Assembly (NCBI RefSeq): GCF_001638985.1
Contig: NW_017265154.1
Span: 558,001 to 622,000, forward strand
From: Phycomyces blakesleeanus NRRL 1555(-)
Taxonomy: Eukaryota; Mucoromycota; Mucoromycetes; Mucorales; Phycomycetaceae
Direction of reading: 5' to 3'
Length of the DNA: 64,000 nt
The notes beneath the pieces were generated by a model. It was given only the letters and a program-made list of their open reading frames with translations. It did no database searches and was not told where the DNA came from. This document shows positions 1 to 10,083 of this stretch, piece by piece (positions within the stretch are counted from its first letter, which is position 1; every line of letters starts with the position of its first letter). A program made the translations under genes and the position numbers.

Positions 1-13
1 CAAAGATGCCTGC

Positions 14-483
14 ATGAGCACTAAAAGTAAACGATCTGACAAGCTTCATCCGATTGTTGAATCCCACCAATCTGCCCAGACATCTCAGGAAGAAACTGAG
101 CCTGTGGTCGTGGTATCATCCGGTCGCTTCAATAGTTCTGCACGGAGACGGCGGAGGTTGCGTGATGATAATAGACTTGTCAGTGTACGCGACCGACAGG
201 AGACTGTGGGCGGTATTTCAAGACCAACAAGCACACGTTGGGTATTTGTGATTGGATTTGTATTGTGGATTGTGTTTGTGGTAGTGCGAGTATATGATGG
301 CTACAAAAGACAAGATTATAGTCAGATTAGTCTGGTACGTTTCTTGTCTAAACAACTGGTACCTTTCAGGTGAGTTTGTATAGATCTTTTTTGAATAAAC
401 AAGGAGCTGGCAACTGGTTTTCATCAAGTAGTGGCAGTAGACAGATCATTTGGAAGTTCTTGTTTGGAATTAAACTGTTCTAG
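14..483 (+). CDS. Small single-pass membrane protein, unknown family (two exons)
   Basis: I do not recognise the family. Exon 1 is 14-369 and ends at a GTGAGT donor. Exon 2 is 432-483 after a 62-nt intron ending in TAG, giving 135 residues. Reading through the donor would stop at once. The N-terminal 70 residues are polar, with an Arg-rich stretch (RRRRRLRD, about residues 44-51). One clear hydrophobic segment follows at about residues 76-93. The tail is short and basic and ends with an aromatic-rich stretch (IIWKFLFGIKLF). The topology looks like a tail-proximal single-span protein, possibly in the secretory pathway; that is inference. The start is the first in-frame ATG in the window, but an upstream exon outside the window cannot be excluded. 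Confidence 0.5.
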
Positions 484-1284
484 AGTACTCCTTTATTGTT
501 ACCCGGAGTCTGTATCGAATCTTTTTCTTTATTTTTATTTTTATTTTACTTCTTTTTTTTTGTGGGTGTGTGAAAGATATCGATTCTTGTTGGATTAGTT
601 GTATCAGGGAGACCAAAATGAAGACAGAGTGTTACTCAATGACGAAGGCTAACAACCACGCTTCTGACGCATTGGTTCAAGATCCTTTTCTGTTTTTGTT
701 CTTGTACACTGAGTTTAGCAGAATTTGTAACTATCGTTACGAACCCACGGTCCAACTTGCTGATTCATGGTGAATTATGATGATCAAATAACCAATAACT
801 GGAAATTTGTGTAGATTCCTAATGTCGTATTAAGGATGAGTAAATATATAGATATGTAAAATAGAATAGAATAAAATAAAGAATATTAGATCCAATCGCA
901 TTCGTGAGCATAAGCATGGAGGATAGCCATTTTCCCATTGTTGAGCCCTGGACGCATAAAGTTTCCCAATAACTCCCCTTGTTTTTTTACGACTACATAA
1001 CATACGCAAACGAAAGTCTTGAGAGTACAAGTCCCCTTTTTATCTTACAAACCTCACTATACATATCTTCAAAGATAAATAAGTCTTCCACCTCCCACCC
1101 CTCTTTCTCTCTTTCTTTCTTCTCTTTCTTATATCTTCTTTTTAGTCTTCTTTTCTTTTCCTTTTTTTTTCTCTCTTTTTCTTTGGTGTGTCCAGCAGCA
1201 GCAGATTGCGAAGGCTGAAGCTTTCTTTCTTATGCATACTACCAGACCAACCAACTGCCCAGCCAAGCTATTCTGTTTGACATC
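484..1284. other. Intergenic; pyrimidine-rich promoter stretch
   Basis: No convincing coding exon is seen. From about 1090 to 1190 the plus strand is a long run of T and C (CTTT repeats), a common feature of fungal promoters and 5' leaders just upstream of start codons. It lies directly before the gene at 1285. Confidence 0.5.
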
Positions 1285-1848
1285 ATGACTTACGACTCAC
1301 CCAACGATCCAGACAGACGCTATCAGGCCCGTCCATATGTTCAAGACTATCAAGACACAATGCCGGTCCTTGAAGATGGTCTTATCTTGATGGACTGGAC
1401 TGGTAGTCAACCAACTCAAGACATGGTCTATCCTCCTATCTCGGTCATCCCAAACACCTTCCATTCCTTTGTCCAGCCAGCCCAGACAATTCATCCCCAA
1501 CCCGCTGCCACCCCAAGTTCATCATTTGTCCAGCAGCCTGCTGTAGCTTCAGTTCCAGTTCCAGTTCCAGTTCCAGCTTCAGTCCCTGAACCAGTCCTTG
1601 ACACATCTAAACCATCGCACCCAGAGTGGGGTGTCCTTAAAGACCAAGAATTCCATCCCCTCACATTGAAGCACCAAAGAGATCTCGAGAATCTCTATCA
1701 GACAGGTGCCTCCATCATCGACTTTCATTTTTGGCAGGCCAATCTAGGTGGCTATTGTATGGCAAACATGGTACAAAGTAAGCTTTCATTGTGATATTAA
1801 CAACAATTATAAACAGAACGCTTTACTAACCATTCCACAGAAACTGTA
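1285..1848 (+). CDS. Short protein with Pro/Val repeat and C-terminal WWE-like region
   Basis: Exon 1 is 1285-1777 and exon 2 is 1841-1848, with a 63-nt GTAAGC...CACAG intron, giving 166 residues. The N-terminal half is low-complexity and Pro/Gln-rich, with a VPVPVPV repeat near residue 93. The last 55 residues follow the spacing of a WWE domain: a Trp (PEWG), then FHPL, then an acidic Q-x2-LE-x2-Y helix-like stretch, and a closing Y-x3-M-x-Q. WWE domains bind poly-ADP-ribose or mediate contacts in ubiquitin and ADP-ribosylation proteins. That role is family knowledge, and membership here is by eye only. No catalytic domain accompanies it, so it may be an adaptor. The second exon adds only two codons and the stop, so the 3' end is less certain than the body. 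Confidence 0.55.
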
Positions 1849-2051
1849 GTGTCCCCTGATGGATGCTGTGCTTTGGTCAGACGCGTCGTTGAAGGTGCTC
1901 CTCATCCCGGCAGGAAGAACAAGAAGCGAGGAATGGGATGACATGAGCTGTAACAAAAAAAAAGTCCACAAATTTGTATTTACTTTCTTATTACTATTAC
2001 TATTACTATTACTATTACTATTACTACTATTACTATTACAATTACTATTAT

Positions 2052-2125
<74 letters not shown>

Positions 2126-2782
2126 TTATTTGATGGATTTCTTGCTATCTCTCTTTCTTTCTTTCTTATCCTTGTTCCTTCAACTTTGCTGTTTAAGATT
2201 CCTCTCCTTATTATATGCATATTTAAATTCACTAACATGTACAATAAGTATTTCTACTTTAACGCCTTACGTATACATACATACATACATACATACATAC
2301 ATACACACATATATATATATAAATACATTACATATATACATATATTTGACTATTATTATCTCTAAGAAAACCATACTCATAACCATGATAGCCCCCACCA
2401 CTGAGCCTTTGTGCGATATTTTATATTCATCCACACCAGGCAAGTCTGGTTTTATCTTTCTCTAGGTGACTGTCTTAGTATAGGTTTACCAACTCAATTC
2501 AAACTCATGTAATTATTGGACTTTATATATTAATCTCTCTAGCTTTGGAAACCATTCATATATTAATTCATTCATTCATTAATTTAATTATTTATATATT
2601 TATCTATTTATTTACTTATTTGCATTGCATTTAATTAAACAAAATTCAAAGAATTCAAAGAGAGGCAAAAGGAGAAGAGAAAAAGGATATACATATATCA
2701 ATTGAGATAAACAAGACAGGACACATATAATATATAATATATACATATAAATATATATATATATATTAATATTATTGTCATT
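1849..2782. other. Intergenic with microsatellites
   Basis: This stretch holds the trinucleotide tract at 1987-2130, a (CATA)n tract near 2273-2306, several ATTA/ATTT runs (2560-2640) and a TA-rich leader before 2783. No gene is seen. The long Leu and Tyr open frames here are translations of the repeats. Confidence 0.6.
1987..2130. repeat. TTA/CTA trinucleotide microsatellite
   Basis: A run of ATTACT and CTA/TTA units, about 140 bp, slightly interrupted. It is non-coding and its reading frames give only poly-Leu, poly-Tyr or poly-Ser/Asn. Confidence 0.9.
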
Positions 2783-5700
2783 ATGCGTCTCTCAGGCTCC
2801 ATTAGTCCCACTGTGGGCCTAAGTCTTGTTGGACTGACGTTACTCCAACTATTTGCCATAATCATCTTTCTTAAAGGATTCCTTTTGACACGACAAACTC
2901 TTGACCTCAAAGGTCGTCATTACGATGCCTGGGAAAGATTTCCTCTCCAAAACCCTGGTCATCCATCACCACTATCTAACATAAACATATCAACCAGACA
3001 ACCTTTCGAACGACTCATTATTATCTTGATCGATGCTCTTCGTTTCGACTTTGTCACACCGTTACCACAAACTAGTCCCGACCAACACTACCTCAATCAG
3101 GTTCCAATCATTCATCATCTCCAGGAAACCCAGCCATCGGCATCTCTTTTGTTCCAATTCAGAGCCGATCCACCCACGACCACAATGCAACGTGTCAAGG
3201 GACTCATGACGGGCTCATTACCGACATTTATCGATGCCGGCACAAACTTTGCTTCATCAGCAGTTGGAGAAGACCATGTCCTACGCCATGTAAGCCAAAA
3301 ATACAAGGAAATATACTTTATGGGGGACGACACATGGGTCAATTTGTTCCCTGAAACATTTGACCGGGAAAACCGAACATTTGCAAGTGACAGTTTCAAG
3401 ATGTTTGATCTTGATACCGTTGACAACCGTATCTTATCCCATCTCTGGCCATTGATGGAGCAAGGTGTGTCTTGGGAGGTTGCAATCGCACACTTCTTGG
3501 GCGTGGATCATTGTGGTCACACCTATGGACCTTCTCATCCCAACATGGCACGAAAATTAAAAGAAATGAATACTGTACTTGAGAGACTAGTGAAGCAGGT
3601 GGATCAAGATACTCTGTTGGTGGTTATGGGTGATCACGGAATGTCAGTCGAAGGTGATCATGGTGGAGAGAGTGTAGAAGAACTGATGAGCGCCCTGTTT
3701 CTTTACTCGGGACGTAACCTCACCTTGAGTGGAGTCGATGGACAAGAATATTTTCGGCAGTTTTTTGACAGAATCCATCACACACGCTCAAACTTGTTTG
3801 GCTATGATCTCAATCGGATAAAGGAACGTCTTGGCTACGACCCCTCTCAACATCCAATTGTCTCTCAAATCAATCTCGTTCCAACTCTTTCTTATCTACT
3901 GGGTATTCCGATTCCTTTTGGAAATCTAGGTGCTATTATTCCGGACATTATCCACCCGCACATCAATTCAGACAAATTCGATACCTTGCTACATATGGTC
4001 CAGCAATTTCGCATAAATGCACTTCAGGTATACGACTATCTTGACACCTATGGGAAATACACCAACCACCCTGGGTTTTCCCTTCAGAAATTACAGCCTA
4101 TTGTTGAAAACTTCTATCAAGCAGATCAACATATCATTTCCATTGCCCACCTCCTATCATCCTCTGACTTGGACGCAAAGGAGCTTTTGATGACTATATT
4201 GGAAGATTCAATCTTAGCCTATGACGCATTTTTGGTCGAGACTATCAAATACTGTGAGGCAATATGGGCACAGTTTGATGTTGGCTGCATGGCTGTCGGT
4301 ATTGTCCTCTTGTTTTCTACTCTGGTCGGTATAATTTGGTTAGTGCCCTCTCCGAGTATTATGATTAAGACTGCAATTTGGGTTTGTTCGGTATCCTTTG
4401 TGAGTGGTATTTCTCTCGTCGGTCTGAAATTCACTTTATTACAAAACTTGTTTCGAACACATGGCTGGTTTGAGAAGATGGATCTTTCGAGCTGGATACA
4501 AGTCATTGTTGCGTTCGCCGTCCTTTCCGCCGTCTTTTCGACTCGTCCTCGTGCATCTTTAGGTGTGTGCCGACCCTGGGCAGGATTGGGTCTTTTGGCT
4601 GTTCTACAAGCCCTGACCTTGGGATCCAACAGCTTTGTTATCTGGGAAGATCGTGGTACTCGTTTTGTGGCCACAACACTTTGCATCGGATGGCTGTTGA
4701 TTGATCTCTCTAGTATATCATACTCGAATTTGACCAAGAGGAAGTTTTTGGATACGTCTATTGGTCCGCTTGTAGTCATGATATTCGTTCGGTTGACCGG
4801 AATATTTGGTCAATGCCGTGAAGAACAATTCCCTCATTGCTCATACATCCACAATGGATATCTAAAATTTGACGGACTCGGACAAAGTGATGGAGCGGTC
4901 ACAGCGATCTGGATCATTACAAGCGCTTGCCTGGTGGTTTGTCTCAACAGATTTTACCAGCGACATGCACTCATTAGCACGAATGCATTTCCCAAGGTCC
5001 TGTTGAGAGCGTACATTGGATCACTTTGCTTTGTCTTGTTTCGACAATATTTTGACATCTATCAAAACTCCCCCGAAACAATGGCTGCATTAGAACATCA
5101 CATCGACCGCTCTCCTGTAACACTTTACGCTGCTTTTTTTAAAAGGGCGCTTGATGTCTACATGCCTCGAATGGTCTACTTTATAAGCTTATTCGGAACT
5201 ATTGGATCGTTTGCTTCATTTAAGATGCGTGCTTGTGGACCAAATCAGGCAACCGATATCAAGAAAGTGTGCTGGACTACATTCTGTTTGTGGAGTGTGA
5301 GTCTAGGGATGCTCCAGCGACCCCTGGGATGTATTGTACTTTTGGCGTTTCCTTTTGTGGTGGGATGGGTAGTTGGTGGCCAAGCTTCTAGCGTTACTAC
5401 AAGATTCTACCTGCTTCATGTTCTCGGACAACACCTCTTTTTTGTTACCGCACACCAGGCCACCTCTACTTCATTACCATGGAAGGCGGCTTTTATTGGA
5501 TTTGACGATATGAACTACTACGGCGGGATGGTACTGGTGACCATGTCAACCCTGGCAGGCCACATTGCGTCCTGGTTGGGTTGGATGGTCGTGTTAGCAC
5601 AAAATAATAGTGAAGCCAACAAGGCATCCCTTTTTTTTATGCCACTCATGCAGGCTATCCCAACCTGCTTTTCCGCATTGTTTGTGTTAATTCTCAGGCG

Positions 5701-5872
5701 CCATTTGATGACCTGGAAGATTTTTGCACCTCGGTTCTTACTTCAGTGCCTTTTGGTGGTTGGATCCCATGTAGCTGCTATTCTTCTTTCTAAAATACCT
5801 TTTTCCTTTTCTTTATCTTCCTCTTCCTCTTCGCCCTCTTCTTCGCCCTCTTCTTCGCCTTCATCGTCATGA
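2783..5872 (+). CDS. GPI13: GPI ethanolamine-phosphate transferase 3 (PIG-O/Gpi13)
   Basis: This enzyme adds ethanolamine phosphate to the third mannose of the GPI anchor precursor in the ER, the group that later links to protein. It is a single open frame of 1029 residues, the usual family size. The N-terminal signal-anchor (about 10-35) carries the family motif GFLLTR. The lumenal alkaline-phosphatase-like domain follows, with metal and nucleophile motifs in order: IDALRFDF (83-90), TTTMQRVKG (about 132-140, Thr nucleophile region), GDDTW (181-185), GVDHCGHTYGPSH (240-252), MGDHGMS (282-288) and GDHGGES (291-297). The C-terminal half is strongly hydrophobic with many membrane spans. The protein ends in an odd Ser/Pro tail (SSSPSSSPSSS) encoded by a TCTTCG repeat. 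No introns are seen, unlike most neighbours. Confidence 0.95.
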   Translation: MRLSGSISPTVGLSLVGLTLLQLFAIIIFLKGFLLTRQTLDLKGRHYDAWERFPLQNPGHPSPLSNINISTRQPFERLIIILIDALRFDFVTPLPQTSPDQHYLNQVPIIHHLQETQPSASLLFQFRADPPTTTMQRVKGLMTGSLPTFIDAGTNFASSAVGEDHVLRHVSQKYKEIYFMGDDTWVNLFPETFDRENRTFASDSFKMFDLDTVDNRILSHLWPLMEQGVSWEVAIAHFLGVDHCGHTYGPSHPNMARKLKEMNTVLERLVKQVDQDTLLVVMGDHGMSVEGDHGGESVEELMSALFLYSGRNLTLSGVDGQEYFRQFFDRIHHTRSNLFGYDLNRIKERLGYDPSQHPIVSQINLVPTLSYLLGIPIPFGNLGAIIPDIIHPHINSDKFDTLLHMVQQFRINALQVYDYLDTYGKYTNHPGFSLQKLQPIVENFYQADQHIISIAHLLSSSDLDAKELLMTILEDSILAYDAFLVETIKYCEAIWAQFDVGCMAVGIVLLFSTLVGIIWLVPSPSIMIKTAIWVCSVSFVSGISLVGLKFTLLQNLFRTHGWFEKMDLSSWIQVIVAFAVLSAVFSTRPRASLGVCRPWAGLGLLAVLQALTLGSNSFVIWEDRGTRFVATTLCIGWLLIDLSSISYSNLTKRKFLDTSIGPLVVMIFVRLTGIFGQCREEQFPHCSYIHNGYLKFDGLGQSDGAVTAIWIITSACLVVCLNRFYQRHALISTNAFPKVLLRAYIGSLCFVLFRQYFDIYQNSPETMAALEHHIDRSPVTLYAAFFKRALDVYMPRMVYFISLFGTIGSFASFKMRACGPNQATDIKKVCWTTFCLWSVSLGMLQRPLGCIVLLAFPFVVGWVVGGQASSVTTRFYLLHVLGQHLFFVTAHQATSTSLPWKAAFIGFDDMNYYGGMVLVTMSTLAGHIASWLGWMVVLAQNNSEANKASLFFMPLMQAIPTCFSALFVLILRRHLMTWKIFAPRFLLQCLLVVGSHVAAILLSKIPFSFSLSSSSSSPSSSPSSSPSSS

Positions 5873-6766
5873 TACTCATTCCTAGAAATCTCCACTTCTG
5901 TACATGAACCCATTAATATAGACAAAAGATACAACTATAATCCATATACATTTTCTTTCTTACAAATAAACGAAGATTGTAATTTTATATATATATATAT
6001 AGAGAGAGAGATATGTACAAACTTTTGACAGACATAAAAAAAAGGCAATTAAGTTTTATTTTATTTTATTTAATATATTTATTTTCTAACAAAGAATAAG
6101 ATATTAGAATATACCATTGTTCTTTAAAAACACTATCAATCAATCAGTTAATTAACCCCCCCCCCTCGATTGAAATAAAGAAACGAACATGTTAATTGGA
6201 CACACAATCATTGAAGCCATTTGTTGATGATTCATAAAGGCCAACAAAATTACTACAAAGTAATTGAATTTTGAGCAATATCCATATATCGCATAGTTTA
6301 TTTTTGGAGAAGAAATTCGATCCTGGGGATTTATCATTATTTTCTGATACACACACACACATATATATATATAGGGTGTCCTGTTTATAAAGAAGTGAAA
6401 TATATATATATATATATATAGTATCCTTTAAATCTTATTTTTTGGCAAAGACAAGGTAAAGCTATTTGATCAAATAGTAAGTATTATAATGAATTCAAAT
6501 TCTTCTGGTTCTGGACCTTGGCTTATGTATGTATGTATATATCTATTGACTTGACTTGTAGTGCTTTTCTCATCTATTTTTATGGGAAAAGAAAAAGAGT
6601 GTTTGTAGACAAGACCATGTACAAATAGCCAACAAAAAGGAAAGGTCATGGAATGTAAAAATTGATATTGTTTTGCTTTGTTTTGTTTTGTTTGGCTTTG
6701 TTTGGCCTGGCTTTCTTTCTTTCTTTTAAAAAAAAAGAAGTGGGAGAGGGACGCACTACAGGATGA
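5873..6766. other. Intergenic between convergent genes
   Basis: AT-rich 3' flanks of the convergent GPI13 and CK2 genes. Contains (TA)n, a C9 run near 6157 and (TTTTG)n near 6670-6710. No gene is supported. Confidence 0.6.
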
Positions 6767-7313
6767 CTACTTTGTCTTGTCGCTTTCTTGTTCACGAATG
6801 GGGCCTAAAAAGATTGTAATATTTGAGTTTTGAGTTTACAGAAACGTTACATATATGCATGTATATTTGGTTCAATACTTACGGAAATAAGGATGGTCCA
6901 TAGCTTCTTGTGCTGTAAGGCGATCCTGATGGTCGTAACGAAGCAAATTATCAAGGAGATCAAAAAGTTCATCCGAGATATAACGCTTGTTGGCAGGTCC
7001 AACGAACTTGCTCCATGGTTTTGTTGGGTACCTTTTTTGTTTTGTTGGAAAATAACAATAATAAATGTAAGCAAATTTTAATTTGATCCACTTCATTTAT
7101 TTATCTTCTTTATCTTATTAGCTTTTTAGAGACCAACTTACTTTCCAAGAATATCATCAAACTGGTGGTCAAGTTTAATGTTGTATTTTTTAAGGTAAGT
7201 GAACAGGCTGTCAGTACCCAAGACGCGGGCAATCTTGACCAATTGATCATAGTTGTCATGGCCATTAAAGAAAGGTTCTTTACGGAAGACCTACATACAT
7301 ATACACACGCACA

Positions 7314-7344
<31 letters not shown>

Positions 7345-8459
7345 TTTAAAGAAAAAATTAACTTTCCAAATGAACAAAAAAGGTAAAAGTATAATATACG
7401 TACCATGCCTGCCAACATACAACCATAACTCCACATATCTAAGCTATAATCGTACAAGCGGAAATCGACGAGAAGCTCGGGTCCCTTGAAACACCTGGAT
7501 GCGACACGAACATTGTACTCTGCGCCAGGAAGATAGAAATCGGCCAAACCCCAATCAATCAAACGCAACTGTAGTGTATAAAAGGTATTAATATATGTAT
7601 ATTGCAATTATTTGTACAAAATAATATGTAACTCATCTTACCTGACGCTTCTCATGATCAATCATCACATTGTGAGGTTTGACATCACGATGCATGATGC
7701 CCTTGGAATGACAATAGTCAATAGCCTATATACACACATACACCAAAATAAAAAATGAAAAATGAAAATAAAAACGAAAAAATATGAGTTTAATTACTAA
7801 TAACATGAAAATAAAATAAAATACGCTTACACACCCATCACCCACACCCACACGTACACAAACACAAACACATACACGCACACGCACACCTGTACACTAA
7901 TTAACTATTTCCACAACAAACCTTCAAGAGTTCGTACATGTAGTAGCGAACATCATAATCAGTGAAGCGAGGGTAAAGAATCTTAAATTCTGTATTGTTC
8001 ACATACTCGAAAACCAAGGATGGTGTTCTAGACTGATAAGCATTTCAATTGTTAACAAACATGGTTTCAATATTTCTTTTATATATTGGTATTGGTATCG
8101 GTATAAATAATAGAATAAAATAAAAACTAAATCTCGCTCACCTGAGGATCTCTAACAATGTCCAAAAGTCCAATGATGTTTGGTCCTCCGTTTAAGTTCT
8201 GAAGAATCTTGATTTCACGCTTGATCTTCTTCTTCTTGACAGGCTTAAGAACTTTGATGACGCATTGTTGGCCATTGGTGACATTTAAGCCTTCAAACAC
8301 TTCCGAGTATTTTCCACGACCGACCTTGCGGCTAATCTCGTAGTTGTCTTGGAATCTGGTTCAATTATGAGTTTTCTGATTATATTAAAGAATGCAAATA
8401 CATTTATATTTTTTTATGTATGTATATATGTATATATGTATATATGTATGTATGCAAAC

Positions 8460-8490
<31 letters not shown>

Positions 8491-8812
8491 TGTATATAAT
8501 TGTATGCAAAAGATAAAGAGCAAGAGGGAGAGAGAGAAAAAAAGAAAAGAGAAATACAGCTTTATTGATAAGCCTCTCTATCTACATATCTATGTATCTA
8601 TATATCTCTGTCTTTCTTCTTCCTTCTTTCTTCTTTCTTCCTCTTCTTACTCTTTTTATTTTATTTTATTTTATTATTTTTACTTCAGGTTCTCATTGTA
8701 CATACCCCCAATTGACTTGGAGTGCATCATATTCATAGTAATCTTTGGGCTGATTTACGTTTGCGTAGGTGTAGACACGGGCAAGACTTGGCTCCTGCAT
8801 GATAATGTCCAT
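6767..8812 (-). CDS. CKA1: Casein kinase 2 catalytic subunit alpha (eight exons)
   Basis: Constitutive Ser/Thr kinase acting as an alpha2beta2 holoenzyme on acidic sites in many nuclear and cytosolic proteins. Exons in transcript order: 8812-8706, 8355-8142, 8032-7922, 7725-7642, 7568-7404, 7290-7142, 7031-6883, 6804-6767. They give 338 residues, the family size. Visible signatures are ARVY..VN near the N-terminus, the glycine loop GRGKYSEVF, the basic stretch [15 protein letters not shown], the catalytic loop [10 protein letters not shown], and the CK2-specific DWG in place of DFG (LIDWGLADF). Also seen are the APE-equivalent GPELLVD, a C-terminal lobe ending [16 protein letters not shown], and HPYFRPIREQ. 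One oddity is [12 protein letters not shown], where CK2 normally has Tyr in place of Cys. A second in-frame ATG lies at 8800. The upper one is bounded by a stop five codons upstream. Confidence 0.95.
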
Positions 8813-10083
8813 TAGGAGAGCAAGTCAACCAAAGGGAGGGGTATTTTTTTTATCGTCCAAAAAATATTGAGCGCAACTAATTTTTTTTTTTTTAAATTTT
8901 TTTATTTTTTAAATTTTTTTATTTTTTATTTAAATTTTTAAATTTTTATTTTATTTTCGCAAAATTGAATAGTAATAAGCTCTTTATTTTATTTTATTTT
9001 TTTGTTTAATTAAGCTGTATGAGCTACATATATCTTAAATAAGATTGTGAGTATGTATGTTTAATAGAATATTGTTGGGGTTTTGATAGAAAGAAAGAAA
9101 TAAAGAGAAAATAAGACAAAGTTTGTAAAATGCTACACATACTACATATATACACTTGTACAATCAAGGGAAAAAAAAAAAGGTAAGCAAATAGAGTAAA
9201 CCAATATTTGAAAATGGATAAGAAAAATCTATTAGATCACGTGATAGTTGTGACGTACACTTAATTGACCAATAATACCGAATAATGTTTTACTTTTTGC
9301 GTTATTTAGTGAGTTTTGTGGGAGCTGCGCTTTTTAATATCGTCTTTTTTTGGATCAATGTTTTTCATATCCACAAAAGGAAATCCAAGACGGAAGAAAA
9401 TCGAAAATCGAAAAGATAAATGCCGTACACCTGCTGGAATTTTTTTATTTTATTTTATTGTTGGGTGTGGATAGGTTAGGGATGTGAGCTCAAATAGTAA
9501 AAATAAGAAATGAGAGTGTGCACAGGTTGGAATGTTACTGCGAGTGTAAAATCGTTCTATTACAGCAGTAGTCATACAGATAGACATACATACACATACA
9601 CGTATATTTATATATATATATTGGTGTATGTACATCTTGAACAATGTATTCAATATTCAAGAATCTGATTAAATAAGTCTTTTGATGATCCAAATACATC
9701 TTGAGATTTGTAATTAAAGATAATGTATAAAAATGCAGTATATATCATATATATAAAAAAAGAAAGAAAGAGAGGGAATATTCTATTGTGATTTGAATGC
9801 GTTCCTGGCCTGTTCGTACACTAGGAAATCTAAAGATTAAGAACAAATTTCAATACAGAAAATAAACAGCTTCTCTCTTTATCATCATATTCTTCTTCTT
9901 CTTCTTCTTTGTCACTTTCTAATTGTCTCTCTTTCTCCAAGAGCTTATTATAATATAATATAGTACATTGTAATATATAACAATATACTATATTATTAAT
10001 ATCATTATCAATCTACCTTTTTTCTTCTCAAAAAAATAAAGAAAAAATCTACCGATAATCAAATAAGCGGATAGTCTATAGTC
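8813..10083. other. Intergenic between divergent genes; promoter elements
   Basis: Shared 5' region of the CK2 gene (minus) and the C2/PH gene (plus). Near 9237-9245 is a palindromic CACGTG, and near 9268 a CCAAT motif, both common fungal promoter sites. The rest is A/T homopolymer (8880-8960), TA repeats and a CTT run near 9895. No gene is supported. Confidence 0.45.

Noticed and set aside
1859..2465. Long open frames of poly-Leu and poly-Tyr
   Set aside because: They are translations of the trinucleotide microsatellite and have no conserved sequence outside it.
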